A stretch of DNA of 51,398 nucleotides from Guyparkeria sp. GTDB taxonomy: Bacteria > Pseudomonadota > Gammaproteobacteria > Halothiobacillales > Halothiobacillaceae. The translations under genes and the position numbers were made by a program. The notes under the pieces are model-generated. The model was not told the origin of the DNA. It was given only the letters and a program-made list of their open reading frames with translations, and searched no databases. Positions 15,550 through 25,829 of this stretch are shown in pieces. The DNA is taken from NCBI GenBank assembly GCA_024636755.1, contig JAGXGL010000092.1, positions 1-51,398 of the forward strand. The letters are read 5' to 3'. How positions within the stretch are numbered: the first letter of the stretch is position 1; the number at the start of each line of letters is the position of its first letter.

Positions 15550-17475
15550 ATGGGCAAGGTAATCGGTATCGACCTGGGGACGACCAACTCCTGCGTCGCG
15601 ATCATGGATGGCAAGACCGGCAAGGTAATCGAGAACGCCGAGGGCGCGCGCACCACCCCGTCGGTGGTCGCCTACGCCAATGACGGCGAGATCCTCGTCG
15701 GTCAGCCGGCCAAGCGCCAGGCCGTCACCAACCCGGAAAACACGCTTTACGCGGTCAAGCGTCTGATCGGCCGCAGCTTCGACGAGAAGGCGGTCCAGAA
15801 GGACATCAAGCTGATGCCCTACAAGATCGTCAAGGCCGACAACGGCGATGCCTGGGTCCAGGTCAACGACAAGAAGATGGCCCCACCGGAGGTTTCCGCG
15901 CGCGTCCTGATGAAGATCAAGAAGGACGTCGAGGCGTACCTCGGTGAAGAGGTGACCGAAGCGGTCATCACTGTGCCGGCCTACTTCAACGACAACCAGC
16001 GTCAGGCGACCAAGGATGCCGGCAAGATCGCCGGCCTCGACGTCAAGCGCATCATCAACGAGCCCACCGCGGCGGCGCTCGCCTACGGCATGGACAAGAA
16101 GGAAAGTGGCGATCGCAAAATCGCGGTGTACGACCTGGGTGGCGGCACCTTCGACGTGTCGATCATCGAGGTGGCCGACATCGACGGCGAGAAGCAGTTC
16201 GAGGTCCTGTCGACCAACGGCGACACCTTCCTGGGTGGTGAAGACTTCGACAACCGCCTGATCGATCACCTGGTCGACGAGTTCAAGAAGGAGCAGGGCG
16301 TCGATCTCTCCAATGACGCGCTTGCCATGCAGCGTCTGAAAGAGTCCGCCGAGAAGGCGAAGATCGAACTGTCCTCGACCGAGCAGACCGACGTGAACCT
16401 GCCGTACATCACGGCGGATCAGAGCGGTCCGAAGCACATGAACATCAAGATCACGCGGGCCAAGCTCGAATCCTTGGTCGATGAACTGGTCACGCGCACC
16501 ATCGATCCCTGCAAGATGGCGCTCAAGGATGCCGGCGTTTCGGCCTCGGACATTGATGACGTGATCCTGGTCGGCGGTCAGACCCGCATGCCGAAGGTGC
16601 GTGACACCGTCGCCGAGTTCTTCGGCAAAGACCCGCGCAAGGACGTCAACCCGGACGAGGCCGTGGCCATCGGTGCGGCAATTCAGGGCGGCGTACTTTC
16701 CGGCGGCGTCAACGATGTGCTGCTGCTCGATGTCACCCCGCTGTCGCTGGGTATCGAGACCATGGGCGGCGTGATGACCAAGCTGATCGAGAAGAACACC
16801 ACTATCCCGACCAAGGCGAGCCAGACGTTCTCGACTGCCGACGACAACCAAACTGCTGTCACCGTGCACGTGCTGCAGGGTGAGCGCGAGATGTCCTCGG
16901 GCAACAAGTCGCTGGGTCGCTTCGATCTCACCGAGATCCCGCCGGCGCCGCGCGGTCAGCCGCAGATCGAGGTCACCTTCGACATCGATGCCAACGGCAT
17001 CCTGCACGTCTCGGCCAAGGACAAGGGCACCGGTCGCGAGCAGAAGATCGAGATCAAGGCGAGCTCCGGCCTGTCCGAGGACGAAGTCCAGCGCATGGTG
17101 GACGATGCCGCCGCGCACGCCGACGAAGACAAGAAGCAGAAGGAGCTGGTCGAGGCGCGCAACCAGGGTGATGGCATCATCCACACCATCGAGAAGGCGA
17201 TGACCGACGCCGGTGACGCGCTGACCGACGAGGACAAGAAGCCGGTCGAGGACGCCATCGCCGAGTTGCGCGCGTCAATGAAGGGCGACGACAAGGCCGA
17301 GATCGACGCCAAGATCGAGGCCCTCTCCCAGGCCTCCGCCGCCGTCATGCAGAAGGCGCAGGCGGCCCAGGGCGGCGGCGATGCCGGTGGTCAAGCCGAC
17401 GGCGGACAGGCGAAGCAGGACGACGATGTCGTCGACGCCGAGTTCGAAGAGGTCAAGGACGACGATAAGAAGTAA
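15550..17475 (+). CDS. dnaK: Hsp70 chaperone DnaK
   Basis: A 641-residue protein. The N-terminal ATPase domain carries [55 protein letters not shown] and VGGQTRMP. The interdomain linker [18 protein letters not shown] leads into the substrate-binding domain with its lid. The C-terminus [11 protein letters not shown] is the usual DnaK tail. It binds hydrophobic peptide segments in an ATP-driven cycle with DnaJ and GrpE. A rho-independent terminator follows the stop codon. Confidence 0.98.
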   Translation: MGKVIGIDLGTTNSCVAIMDGKTGKVIENAEGARTTPSVVAYANDGEILVGQPAKRQAVTNPENTLYAVKRLIGRSFDEKAVQKDIKLMPYKIVKADNGDAWVQVNDKKMAPPEVSARVLMKIKKDVEAYLGEEVTEAVITVPAYFNDNQRQATKDAGKIAGLDVKRIINEPTAAALAYGMDKKESGDRKIAVYDLGGGTFDVSIIEVADIDGEKQFEVLSTNGDTFLGGEDFDNRLIDHLVDEFKKEQGVDLSNDALAMQRLKESAEKAKIELSSTEQTDVNLPYITADQSGPKHMNIKITRAKLESLVDELVTRTIDPCKMALKDAGVSASDIDDVILVGGQTRMPKVRDTVAEFFGKDPRKDVNPDEAVAIGAAIQGGVLSGGVNDVLLLDVTPLSLGIETMGGVMTKLIEKNTTIPTKASQTFSTADDNQTAVTVHVLQGEREMSSGNKSLGRFDLTEIPPAPRGQPQIEVTFDIDANGILHVSAKDKGTGREQKIEIKASSGLSEDEVQRMVDDAAAHADEDKKQKELVEARNQGDGIIHTIEKAMTDAGDALTDEDKKPVEDAIAELRASMKGDDKAEIDAKIEALSQASAAVMQKAQAAQGGGDAGGQADGGQAKQDDDVVDAEFEEVKDDDKK

Positions 17476-17498
17476 GTCGTCGACAGCCTGACCAGTGA

Positions 17499-17529
17499 AT
17501 CATCCGCCCTTCGGGGTGGATGATTTTTT
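17499..17529 (+). terminator. rho-independent terminator after dnaK
   Basis: An 11-bp stem, ATCATCCGCCC with GGGTGGATGAT (one G-U pair), is capped by a UUCG tetraloop and followed by TTTTTT. It lies between dnaK and dnaJ, so dnaJ depends on read-through or on its own promoter. Confidence 0.9.
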
Positions 17530-17680
17530 GTGCCTCGCGACCCGGTCGCCGTGATCCGGTGGCGTGGCACACAGCTTTCCAAGACGGGTCGGCCGCTTTC
17601 GCGGTGCGGCCTGTCACCGTATTCAGTCCCGCGCGGCGCTGCCGAGCGGGCAAAAACGAAGACAGCCCAAGAGATCGACC

Positions 17681-18817
17681 ATGGCAAAACGTGACTACTA
17701 CGAGGTGCTGGGGGTCAGCAAGAATGCCTCGGCCGACGAACTGAAGAAGGCCTACCGCCGTCTGGCGATGAAGCATCACCCGGACCGCAATCCGGGCGAC
17801 GAGCAGGCCGAGACGCTGTTCAAGGAGGCCAAGGAGGCCTACGAGGTGCTCGCCGACCCACAGAAGCGCTCCGCTTATGATCAGTTCGGTCACGCCGGCG
17901 TCGATGGACAGGCTGCCGGTGGATTCGGTGGCGGTGGCGCCGGCTTTGCCGATATCTTCGGTGACGTCTTCGGTGACATCTTCGGCGGCGGGCGCGCCCG
18001 TGGTGGCGCCCGGCGCGGGGCCGACCTGCAGTACAACCTCAGGCTCTCGCTCGAGGAAGCGGTGCGCGGCACCACCGTCGAGATCCGCATTCCGACCACC
18101 GAGCCCTGCGAGACCTGTGACGGGAGCGGCGCCAAGCCGGGCACCGGTAAGACCACCTGTTCGACCTGTGGCGGTCAGGGGGCGGTGCGCATCCAGCAGG
18201 GTTTCTTCTCCATCCAGCAGCCGTGCCCGGACTGCGGTGGCGAGGGTCAGAAGATCGAGGACCCCTGCACCGACTGTGGTGGCACGGGTCGTATCGAGAC
18301 GCAGAAGACCCTCTCGGTCAAGATCCCGGCCGGGGTCGACTCCGGCGACCGCATCCGCCATTCGGGCGAGGGCGCGCCGGGCGAGAAGGGCGGTCCGCCG
18401 GGCGATCTGTACATCCTGATCGACATCAAGCCGCACCCGCTGTTCCGGCGCGACGATGCCGATCTGCTCTGCGACATGCCGATCAGCTTTACCACCGCGG
18501 CACTTGGTGGCGAAATCGAGGTGCCGACGCTCGATGGCAAGGTCAGCCTCAAGATCCCCATCGAGACGCAGACCGGCAAGGTGTTCCGTCTGCGCGGCAA
18601 GGGGGTGCGTCCGGTGCGTGGTGGCACGCAGGGCGACCTGCTGGTGACCGTCCACGTCGAGACGCCGGTCAAGCTCAACGACGAGCAGCGCGAACTCCTC
18701 GAGGCCTTCGAGCGGTCGCTGGGCAGCGGCGACGGCGTGGCCAAGAAGCATCGGCCGCGGCAGCACTCGTTCCTCGATTCGGTCAAGCGGTTCTTCGACG
18801 ATCTGCGAGGCGAGTGA
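17681..18817 (+). CDS. dnaJ: chaperone protein DnaJ (Hsp40)
   Basis: A 378-residue type I DnaJ. The J domain has HPD at residues 33-35, followed by a Gly/Phe-rich linker with repeated [12 protein letters not shown] zinc-finger region contains four CxxCxGxG units ([32 protein letters not shown]), and the C-terminal substrate-binding domain ends the protein. It delivers clients to DnaK and triggers its ATP hydrolysis. The start is at [11 protein letters not shown], where all family members begin; the frame is open upstream but overlaps the dnaK terminator region. The dnaK-dnaJ gap is about 205 nt. Confidence 0.97.
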   Translation: MAKRDYYEVLGVSKNASADELKKAYRRLAMKHHPDRNPGDEQAETLFKEAKEAYEVLADPQKRSAYDQFGHAGVDGQAAGGFGGGGAGFADIFGDVFGDIFGGGRARGGARRGADLQYNLRLSLEEAVRGTTVEIRIPTTEPCETCDGSGAKPGTGKTTCSTCGGQGAVRIQQGFFSIQQPCPDCGGEGQKIEDPCTDCGGTGRIETQKTLSVKIPAGVDSGDRIRHSGEGAPGEKGGPPGDLYILIDIKPHPLFRRDDADLLCDMPISFTTAALGGEIEVPTLDGKVSLKIPIETQTGKVFRLRGKGVRPVRGGTQGDLLVTVHVETPVKLNDEQRELLEAFERSLGSGDGVAKKHRPRQHSFLDSVKRFFDDLRGE

Positions 18818-19025
18818 CCGTATCGTCGGGACGGTGCCGATGGGTGCCGTTCCTGCCTGCCTCGGGACGCGCCCACCGATAAGGGGCCATTCGCATCCGG
18901 GGCAAATGCCTGGTCTCTCGGCCGGGTCCGGGTGTGGATTCCAGCTCGGTATCCGGGCCGCCGCGCAAGCAGCGTGAAGGGTCACGATGGCCGACCGCCA
19001 ACCCCGTGGGCATCCCGGTATCGGA

Positions 19026-19054
19026 TTGACTTTGGTGGGCGTTGTCTTTATATT
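19026..19054 (+). promoter_or_regulatory. sigma-70 promoter of the rimP-nusA-infB operon
   Basis: TTGACT-N17-TATATT, the best sigma-70 match in the window (5/6 at -35, 5/6 at -10, ideal spacing). Transcription would start near 19061, giving a leader of about 115 nt before rimP. Confidence 0.8.
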
Positions 19055-19093
19055 CCGGTTCCCGCGAACATTGGCTTTAAGTCGTGATGCCGG

Positions 19094-19119
19094 GCCCCAT
19101 ATGGGGCTTTTTTATTTTT
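19094..19119 (+). terminator. leader hairpin-terminator (attenuator candidate) before rimP
   Basis: GCCCC-ATAT-GGGGC followed by TTTTTTATTTTT is a rho-independent terminator placed about 30 nt after the predicted start site and upstream of rimP. A terminator in this place implies attenuation of the whole operon. Leader RNAs with a terminator before rimP have been described in gammaproteobacteria; whether this is the same class needs a covariance search. Confidence 0.7.
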
Positions 19120-19175
19120 CCGGCTCCCGGTCTTGCGAAAAGGGCGGGCGTAACCAGCAGAGGGTGCAGGCAGAC

Positions 19176-19688
19176 GTGCAGAGAATCCCGGCGGCGATCG
19201 AAGACATGCTCAAACCAGTGGTCGAGGACCTTGGCTTCGAGTGGGTCGGCGGCGAGTTCCGCGGCGGCCCGGCTGGCCTGCTGCGTGTCTACATCGACCA
19301 CGCGGATGGCATGACGCTCGAACACTGTGCCGAGGTCAGCCACGCCCTGGCGGGTGTGCTCGACGTCGAGGACCCGTTCCAGAGCGCCTACCGGCTCGAG
19401 GTTTCCTCGCCGGGCGTCGAGCGGCCGATGTTTCGCACCGAGGATTTCGCCCGCTTTGTCGGGCACCGCGTGCGCCTGCGGCTGTATAAGCCGGTAGCGC
19501 AGCAGAAGAAGTTCGAAGGCGTCATTCAGGGCGTCGATGGCGAGGACATTTCGGTCCTCGTCGACGAGGTAGGCGACTTGGTCTTCCGTTTCGAGGAGGC
19601 CGAGAAGGCCCACCTGGTCTACGAGTTTGCCGACAACACCAAGCGTGGCCGCAACAAGCGTCAGAAGCGGCGCACGGCGCGGAAATAG
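19176..19688 (+). CDS. rimP: ribosome maturation factor RimP
   Basis: A 170-residue protein. The N-terminal domain has LGFEWVGGEF, LLRVYIDHADGMTLEHCAEVSHALAG, VEDPFQSAYRLEVSSPGVERP and then a C-terminal Sm-like domain (GHRVRLRLYKPV ... FEGVIQGVDGEDI). The basic tail KRGRNKRQKRR is longer than usual. RimP binds the free 30S subunit and aids its assembly. A GTG start is chosen because it leaves the family's usual ~18 residues before LGFE; a second GTG four codons upstream is possible. First gene of the rimP-nusA-infB-rbfA-truB-rpsO-pnp run. Confidence 0.93.
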   Translation: MQRIPAAIEDMLKPVVEDLGFEWVGGEFRGGPAGLLRVYIDHADGMTLEHCAEVSHALAGVLDVEDPFQSAYRLEVSSPGVERPMFRTEDFARFVGHRVRLRLYKPVAQQKKFEGVIQGVDGEDISVLVDEVGDLVFRFEEAEKAHLVYEFADNTKRGRNKRQKRRTARK

Positions 19689-19706
19689 AGCGATCTGGCT
19701 AGCAAC

Positions 19707-21200
19707 ATGAACAAAGAAATCCTTTTTGTCGTCGATTCGGTGTCCAACGAGAAGGGCGTCGACCGCGACGTGATCTTCGAGGCGATCGAGGCGGCGCTTG
19801 CTCAGGCAGCGCGCAAGCGCCACGGCGGTGACATCGAGACCCGTGTCGAGATCGACCGGGAAGACGGTAGCTACCGTACCTTCCGTCGATGGATGGTGGT
19901 CGAGGGTGAAACCTCCGAGCACCCCGAGCGCGAGATCATTCTCGAGGCCGCCCAGATGGATGAGCCCGACGTGCAGGTGGACGACCACATCGAGGAAGAG
20001 ATCGAATCGGCCGAGTTTGGCCGGATCGCTGCTCAGGCCGCCAAGCAGGTGATCGTGCAGAAGGTGCGCGAGGCCGAGCGCCGCCAGGTAGTCGAAGCCT
20101 ACGAAGATCGCAAGGGCAGCCTGATCATGGGGCTGGTCAAGCGCATCGATCGCGGCAACGTCATCCTGGATCTGGGTGGCAACGCCGAGGCGATGATCCC
20201 GCGCGACGAGATGATCGGTCGCGAGGCCGTCCGTCCCGGCGATCGCCTGCGTGGTTACGTCACCGACGTGCGCCACGAGCCGCGCGGGCCGCAGATCTTC
20301 GTGTCCCGCACGGCGCCGGAATTCCTGATCGAGCTGTTCAAGCTCGAGGTGCCGGAGATCTCCCAGGGGTTGATCGAGATCGTCAACGCCGCCCGCGATC
20401 CGGGCCTGCGCGCCAAGATCGCGGTGCTCTCCAACGATCCGCGCATCGACCCGGTGGGTACCTGCGTGGGCATGCGTGGTTCGCGAGTCCAGTCGGTGAC
20501 CAACGAGCTCTCCGGTGAGCGGATTGATATCATCGTCTGGGACGAGAACCCGGCCCAGTTCGTCATCAACGCGATGTCGCCAGCCGAGGTCGTCTCGATC
20601 GTCGTCGACGAGGACACCGGCAGCATGGACGTGGCGGTCAGCGAGGAGAACCTCTCCAAGGCGATCGGCCGCGGTGGCCAGAACGTCCGTCTCGCGAGCC
20701 AGCTGACGCGCTGGCAGATCAATGTCATGAGCGAAGAGCAGGCGATCGAGAAGGGCGAAACCGAGACGCGCCGGATCGTCGAGCAGTTCATGGCAGCGCT
20801 CGATGTCGATCAGGAAGTGGGCGAGGTGCTGGTTGAGGCTGGTTTCACGACCATCGAGGAAATCGCCTACGTGCCGACCGAGGAGTTGCTCGAGGTCGAG
20901 GGCTTCGACGAAGGCATCGTCGACGAGCTGCGCAACCGCGCTCGCGACGCTTTGCTGACCATGGCGATTGCCGGTGGCAGCGAGACCGAGGAAGAAACCG
21001 AATCCTCCGGCGAGGCACTGACCCTCGAGGAGCTCGACGGGATGACGACCGAACTGGCCGCCAACCTGCGCGAGAACAACATCAAGGACTCGGAAGATAT
21101 TGCCGAACTTTCCATTGATGAGTTGACGGAATACGAAGGCGTGGACGAGGAGCTTGCCGGGCGGCTGATCATGGCCGCACGCGCACCCTGGTTCGCTTGA
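19707..21200 (+). CDS. nusA: transcription termination/antitermination protein NusA
   Basis: A 497-residue protein with the full gammaproteobacterial layout. The N-terminal polymerase-binding domain is followed by an S1 domain (IVQ.. then GLVKRIDRGNVILDLGGNAEAMIPRDEMI), KH1 and KH2 (DPVGTCVGMRGSRVQSVTNEL; KAIGRGGQNVRLASQLT) and two acidic C-terminal repeats rich in EELLEVEGFDE-type helix-hairpin-helix sequence. NusA controls RNA polymerase pausing, termination and rRNA antitermination. Lies 18 nt after rimP. Confidence 0.97.
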   Translation: MNKEILFVVDSVSNEKGVDRDVIFEAIEAALAQAARKRHGGDIETRVEIDREDGSYRTFRRWMVVEGETSEHPEREIILEAAQMDEPDVQVDDHIEEEIESAEFGRIAAQAAKQVIVQKVREAERRQVVEAYEDRKGSLIMGLVKRIDRGNVILDLGGNAEAMIPRDEMIGREAVRPGDRLRGYVTDVRHEPRGPQIFVSRTAPEFLIELFKLEVPEISQGLIEIVNAARDPGLRAKIAVLSNDPRIDPVGTCVGMRGSRVQSVTNELSGERIDIIVWDENPAQFVINAMSPAEVVSIVVDEDTGSMDVAVSEENLSKAIGRGGQNVRLASQLTRWQINVMSEEQAIEKGETETRRIVEQFMAALDVDQEVGEVLVEAGFTTIEEIAYVPTEELLEVEGFDEGIVDELRNRARDALLTMAIAGGSETEEETESSGEALTLEELDGMTTELAANLRENNIKDSEDIAELSIDELTEYEGVDEELAGRLIMAARAPWFA

Positions 21201-21289
21201 TCGGTCGGCGAAGCCCGACCCGTCGCCATCGGCAGGTGCCGAGGCGTGAAATCCCTATTTGATAGTTTGCAGGACCACAGGAGTCGTTA

Positions 21290-23935
21290 ATGTCCGAGGT
21301 CACGGTTAAAGATTTGGCAAAAGTGGTAGGCGCCACCCCTGAACGGCTGCTTGAGCAACTGGCTGAAGCGGGCGTGACGGTCGCCTCCGTGGATGCCAGT
21401 GTCAGTGACGACGACAAGATGAAGCTGCTGGCCCATCTGCGCAAGTCGCGTTCGTCGGGTGAAGGGGAGGCGAAAGCGCCTTCCTCGCGCATCACGCTCA
21501 AGCGTCGCTCCCAGCAGGAAATCAAGGTCGGCGGCGGTGGCCGTGGCAGCAAGACCGTCGCGGTCGAATACCGTCGCCGCAAGACCTATGTCTCGCGTGA
21601 CGAGGTCGAGCCGACCGAAGAGGCCGAGCAGGCCGAACACTTGGCCGAGGAAATGACCCAGGCGGCACCGGTCGAAGAGCAGGCGGCCACCGAGACCGCG
21701 CCGTCGGTCGAACAGGCGCTGAGCACGACCGCCGAGGCCGAGCCGGCCGAGAGCCAAGAGGCACCTGTCGAGCCAGAGCCGGAGCAGGTCGCTGCCGAAC
21801 CCGCCGAACCGGCGGCCGAGCCCGTTACCGAGGAAAAGCCGAGCGAAGAGCCGGCTGCCGAGGAGAGCGCTCCCGCCGAGCAGACCGCTCCCGCCGAGGA
21901 GGCTGCGAGTGGCGACGGTGAAGGCAAGGATGACGGCAAACGTAAGTCCCGTCTGCGTATTGTCGCGATGCCGGAAGAAGCGCCGGGCATCCCGGTCTCG
22001 ACCGAGGAGGAACGTCCCAAGCGTGGCAAACATGGCGGCAAGGGCCGGCATGCCCGCGAGAGCGCCCGTGAAGAACTGCATCTGGGTGCCGGCGCTGGTC
22101 GTCGGCGCAAGAAAGGCAAGAAAGGCATCGCCTCCAAGACGGCCGTGGCCACTCGTCACACCTTCGAGAAGCCGACCGCCCCGGTTGTCCGCGACGTCAA
22201 CGTGCCCGAGTCGATCTCGGTCGAGGAACTGGCCCAGCGCATGGCCGTCAAGGGCGTCGATGTGGTCAAGGTCCTGTTCAACATGGGCGTGATGGCCACC
22301 ATCAACCAGGTGCTCGATCAGGACACCGCGATCCTCGTGGTCGAGGAGATGGGGCATACGCCGCACGCCGAGTCGGAAAGCGCGATCGAGGACGAGGCGC
22401 TCGAGCAGGTCGAGCAGGGCGAGGCCATGTCCCGTCCGCCGGTCGTGACCGTGATGGGTCACGTCGACCACGGCAAGACCTCGCTGCTTGACTACATCCG
22501 TCGCGCCAAAGTGACCGCGGGCGAGGCCGGTGGCATCACCCAGCACGTGGGTGCCTATCACGTCGACACGCCGCGCGGCACGGTCACCTTCCTCGATACC
22601 CCGGGTCACGAGGCGTTCACCGCCATGCGTGCCCGTGGCGCGAGCGCCACGGACGTGGTCGTGCTGGTCGTTGCGGCCGATGACGGCGTCATGCCACAAA
22701 CGAAAGAGGCGATCCACCACGCCCGCGCCGGCAACGTGCCGATGGTGGTGGCCGTCAACAAGATCGACAAGGATGGCGCCGACCCCGAGCGGGTCCGCTC
22801 CGAGCTCTCGCAGGAAGAAGTGATCTCCGAGGAGTGGGGTGGCGACACGCAGTTCGTGCATGTCTCCGCGCACACCGGTGAAGGGATCGACCAGTTGCTC
22901 GAAGCGATTCTTCTGCAGGCCGAGCTCCAAGAGCTCAAGGCGCCGGTCGAAGGCCACGCCATCGGTACCGTGGTCGAGTCCTCCCTGGAGAAGGGGCGCG
23001 GCCCGGTCGCGACCATCTTGGTTCAGAGCGGCACCCTCAAGAAGGGCGATACCGTGGTCGTGGGTAAGGAATACGGCCGAGTGCGTGCCCTGCTCGACGA
23101 GACCGGGCAACAGGTCAAATCGGCCGGCCCGTCCATCCCGGTGGTCGTGCTGGGTCTTTCCGGCACGCCGGAAGCCGGGGATGAACTGGTCGTGATCGAG
23201 GACGAGAAGAAGGCGCGTGAAATCGCCGAGTTCCGCGAGGCCAGGCAGCGCGATTCGCGCCTGGCGGCCCAGCAGGCGGCGAAGCTCGAGAACCTGTTCG
23301 ACCAGATGAAGGAAGGCGAGGTCGAGTCCCTGAACGTGCTGGTCAAGGCCGACGTGCAGGGCTCCGCCGAGGCCATCCGCGACAGCCTGCAGAAGCTGTC
23401 GACCGACGACGTCAAGGTCAACGTCCTGATGAGCGGCGTGGGCGGGATCAACGAGTCCGACGTCAACCTCGCCGCCACGTCGAGCGCGATCGTGATCGGC
23501 TTTAACGTGCGTGCCGATGCCGCCGCTCGCAAGACGGCCGGCGAGCAGGATGTCGAGATACGCTACTACTCGGTCATCTACGAGATGCTCGACGACGTCA
23601 GGGCGGCCATGACCGGCCTGCTGGGCACCGAGACCCAGGAGAAGTTCGTCGGTCTGGCCGAGGTGCGCGACGTGTTCCGCTCGCCGAAGCTGGGCGCGAT
23701 CGCGGGCTGTATGGTCACCGAGGGTCTGGTCAAGCGAAACAACCCGATTCGCGTACTGCGCGACAACGTGGTCATCTACGAGGGCGAGCTCGAGTCGCTG
23801 CGCCGCTTCAAGGACGATGCCCAGGAAGTGCGTGCCGGTATGGAGTGCGGCATCGGCGTGAAGAACTACAACGACGTCAAGGTCGGCGACCAGATCGAGG
23901 TCTTCGAGCGCTTCGAGGTCCAGCGGACCCTTTAA
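21290..23935 (+). CDS. infB: translation initiation factor IF-2
   Basis: An 881-residue protein. The N-terminal IF2 domain ([21 protein letters not shown]) is followed by a long Ala/Glu/Pro-rich linker (about residues 100-230) and a basic segment. A second IF2_N motif ([23 protein letters not shown]) leads to the GTPase domain with [20 protein letters not shown] and NKIDK, then the domains II-IV that bind the initiator tRNA. IF-2 guides fMet-tRNA to the 30S subunit and promotes subunit joining. In-frame internal start codons exist near the linker, so shorter isoforms like those of E. coli are possible. Confidence 0.97.
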   Translation: MSEVTVKDLAKVVGATPERLLEQLAEAGVTVASVDASVSDDDKMKLLAHLRKSRSSGEGEAKAPSSRITLKRRSQQEIKVGGGGRGSKTVAVEYRRRKTYVSRDEVEPTEEAEQAEHLAEEMTQAAPVEEQAATETAPSVEQALSTTAEAEPAESQEAPVEPEPEQVAAEPAEPAAEPVTEEKPSEEPAAEESAPAEQTAPAEEAASGDGEGKDDGKRKSRLRIVAMPEEAPGIPVSTEEERPKRGKHGGKGRHARESAREELHLGAGAGRRRKKGKKGIASKTAVATRHTFEKPTAPVVRDVNVPESISVEELAQRMAVKGVDVVKVLFNMGVMATINQVLDQDTAILVVEEMGHTPHAESESAIEDEALEQVEQGEAMSRPPVVTVMGHVDHGKTSLLDYIRRAKVTAGEAGGITQHVGAYHVDTPRGTVTFLDTPGHEAFTAMRARGASATDVVVLVVAADDGVMPQTKEAIHHARAGNVPMVVAVNKIDKDGADPERVRSELSQEEVISEEWGGDTQFVHVSAHTGEGIDQLLEAILLQAELQELKAPVEGHAIGTVVESSLEKGRGPVATILVQSGTLKKGDTVVVGKEYGRVRALLDETGQQVKSAGPSIPVVVLGLSGTPEAGDELVVIEDEKKAREIAEFREARQRDSRLAAQQAAKLENLFDQMKEGEVESLNVLVKADVQGSAEAIRDSLQKLSTDDVKVNVLMSGVGGINESDVNLAATSSAIVIGFNVRADAAARKTAGEQDVEIRYYSVIYEMLDDVRAAMTGLLGTETQEKFVGLAEVRDVFRSPKLGAIAGCMVTEGLVKRNNPIRVLRDNVVIYEGELESLRRFKDDAQEVRAGMECGIGVKNYNDVKVGDQIEVFERFEVQRTL

Positions 23936-23945
23936 GGCGAACGTT

Positions 23946-24380
23946 ATGGCACAGGGTTTTCAGCGCCACAAACGAGTGGCCGGCCAGATCAAGCGCGAGA
24001 TCGCCGAACTGATCCGTGATTCCGGCGTGGACGGCGGGGCGAATGCGCCGTTGACCATGTTGACGGTCACGGACTGCGAGGTCTCGCGGGATCTTGCCCA
24101 TGCGCGCATCTTCTACAGCGTACTCAATGCCGATGAGCAGCCGATCGCCGAGCAATGGCTCAACGAGGCGGCCGGTTTCCTGCGTGGCGAACTGGGTCAC
24201 CGGATGCGCCTGCGCATCGTCCCGCAACTGACCTTCATCTTCGATAACTCGATCGAGCAGGGCATGCAGATGGATGCCCTGATTCGCGCCGTGCGTGACA
24301 AGGATGGCGACGCCGAGGACGATGGCACCGACGAGAATGGTGTCGATCGAGACGAGTCCGAGGAAGACGGCCGGCGCTAA
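23946..24380 (+). CDS. rbfA: 30S ribosome-binding factor RbfA
   Basis: A 144-residue protein with the KH-like RbfA fold: GFQRHKRVAGQIKREIAELIRD, LTMLTVTDCEVSRDLAHARIFYS and LRGELGHRMRLRIVPQLTFIFD. It acts in late 16S rRNA 5' end processing and cold adaptation. The last ~25 residues form an acidic, Asp/Glu-rich tail (DKDGDAEDDGTDENG), longer than in E. coli. It starts 10 nt after infB and leads directly into truB. Confidence 0.95.
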   Translation: MAQGFQRHKRVAGQIKREIAELIRDSGVDGGANAPLTMLTVTDCEVSRDLAHARIFYSVLNADEQPIAEQWLNEAAGFLRGELGHRMRLRIVPQLTFIFDNSIEQGMQMDALIRAVRDKDGDAEDDGTDENGVDRDESEEDGRR

Positions 24381-24398
24381 GCCGGGTCCGTCAGTCGT

Positions 24399-25331
24399 AT
24401 GGCACGCAAGCGTCGCGGTCGCGAGATCAATGGCATCGTCTTGTTCGACAAGCCGCTGGGCTCGAGTTCGAACCAGGCGCTGCAACGCGTTCGGCGGCTG
24501 TTCGATGCCGCCAAGGCCGGTCACACCGGCAGTCTCGATCCGGCGGCCTCCGGCCTGTTGCCGGTCTGCTTCGGCCAGGCGACGCGCATCTCCGGATTGC
24601 TGCTCGATGCCGACAAGACCTACCGGGTGACCGGCCGGCTGGGCACGCGGACCGACAGTGGTGATCTCGAGGGCGAGGTGATCGAGACGCGCGAGGTTCC
24701 GGCCATCGATAACGATGCGATGGAAGCGGTGCTGGGCCGTTTTCGGGGCCGTGTCGAGCAGGTGCCGCCGATGCACTCGGCGCTCAAGCACGAGGGCCGG
24801 CGCCTGTACGAGCTGGCGCGCGAGGGCAAGACCGTCGAGCGCAAGGCGCGCCCCATCGACTTTCACGAGATCACGCTGGAATCCCTCTCGGCCACCGAAT
24901 TCACGCTGCGGGTGCACTCGAGCAAGGGTGCCTACATTCGCACCCTGGTCGAGGATATCGGCGAGGCGCTTGGCTGCGGCGCGGTGGTGATCGAGCTGCG
25001 CCGCATCGGCCTCGGCCCCTGGTCGATGGACGAGCAGCCGACCTACCGGCTAGAGGACCTCGAGGCGATCGCCGCCGAAGGCGGGCTCGAGGCCCCAGAC
25101 GGTTTGGACCGTGTTATTCTCCCGATCGATTCGGCGCTTGGTGCGTATCCAGTCGTGATGCTGGACGCCTCGAGCGTTGACCCAATTCGCCATGGTCATC
25201 CGGTGTTTGTGCCCAACGCGCCACAAACCGGGTGGTTTCGACTCTATGCACCTGACGACCTTTTCCTGGGTATGGGGGAAGTGCTGGATGACGGGCGAAC
25301 CGCGCCGCGACGATTGTTCGCGGCGTTGTAA
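24399..25331 (+). CDS. truB: tRNA pseudouridine(55) synthase TruB
   Basis: A 310-residue protein. The catalytic motif GHTGSLDPAASGLLP places the active-site Asp at residue 47. The N-terminal GIVLFDKPLGSSSNQAL and the KGAYIRTLVEDIGEALG region are typical, and a C-terminal PUA-like domain ends the protein. It isomerises U55 of the T loop in nearly all tRNAs. It lies 18 nt after rbfA, as in other gammaproteobacteria. Confidence 0.96.
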   Translation: MARKRRGREINGIVLFDKPLGSSSNQALQRVRRLFDAAKAGHTGSLDPAASGLLPVCFGQATRISGLLLDADKTYRVTGRLGTRTDSGDLEGEVIETREVPAIDNDAMEAVLGRFRGRVEQVPPMHSALKHEGRRLYELAREGKTVERKARPIDFHEITLESLSATEFTLRVHSSKGAYIRTLVEDIGEALGCGAVVIELRRIGLGPWSMDEQPTYRLEDLEAIAAEGGLEAPDGLDRVILPIDSALGAYPVVMLDASSVDPIRHGHPVFVPNAPQTGWFRLYAPDDLFLGMGEVLDDGRTAPRRLFAAL

Positions 25332-25444
25332 GGGGCGTGCAAGCGCCCAAACGCATTGCGGGACGGTGGTTTCAGGGGATACGCCTGAGCTACTGACCCA
25401 CGATGGACTTCAAAAGCTTCACCCAGGCAGATAGGAGAGTTCCC

Positions 25445-25714
25445 ATGTCCCTGAACGAAAAGACCACCGCCGATATCGTTACCGAGTTCGGCAAAGACGC
25501 GAACGACACCGGTTCCCCGGAAGTTCAGGTCGCGCTGCTGACCCAGCGGATCACGCACCTGACCGAGCATTTCGCGACCCACAAGCAGGATCACCACTCG
25601 CGTCGTGGCCTGCTCAAGCTGGTCAACCAGCGTCGCAAGATGCTCGACTACCTCAAGTCCAAGAGCCTGACCCGCTACCAGGACTTGATCAAGAAGCTGG
25701 GCCTGCGCAAGTAA
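25445..25714 (+). CDS. rpsO: 30S ribosomal protein S15
   Basis: An 89-residue protein of exact family length. It contains [21 protein letters not shown], the loop [26 protein letters not shown] that contacts 16S rRNA, and the C-terminal [13 protein letters not shown]. The ATG follows AGGAGAG at good spacing. The 113-nt gap after truB could hold the S15 autoregulatory leader known in other bacteria, but no known class was recognised. A strong terminator follows. Confidence 0.97.
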   Translation: MSLNEKTTADIVTEFGKDANDTGSPEVQVALLTQRITHLTEHFATHKQDHHSRRGLLKLVNQRRKMLDYLKSKSLTRYQDLIKKLGLRK

Positions 25715-25735
25715 GCGCATCCCGGTTACACTTGA

Positions 25736-25762
25736 AACCCGTCGCATTGCGGCGGGTTTTTT
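25736..25762 (+). terminator. rho-independent terminator after rpsO
   Basis: AACCCGTCGC-ATT-GCGGCGGGTT, a 10-bp stem with one G-U pair, followed by a run of six T. It separates rpsO from pnp, as in E. coli, where a similar structure limits pnp read-through. Confidence 0.88.
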
Positions 25763-25829
25763 GTTTGCGAGGTGGTCAGCCGATCGTCTCGTCGCCCATC
25801 GAACACATTTGATACGTCAGGAGCCAAGC

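Larger units (their letters stand above)
18818..19175 (+). other. gene-free stretch: dnaJ 3' region and rimP leader
   Basis: No gene is supported in these 358 nt. The first ~200 nt show no clear signal beyond a weak imperfect inverted repeat near 18890. The right part holds the rimP promoter and the leader hairpin listed separately. The tRNA-Met gene that precedes rimP in E. coli is not present. Confidence 0.7.

Noticed and set aside
21590-21980. Ala/Glu/Pro-rich region of infB as a separate repeat or inserted element
   Set aside because: A variable acidic linker at this place is normal for IF-2, and the frame is continuous.
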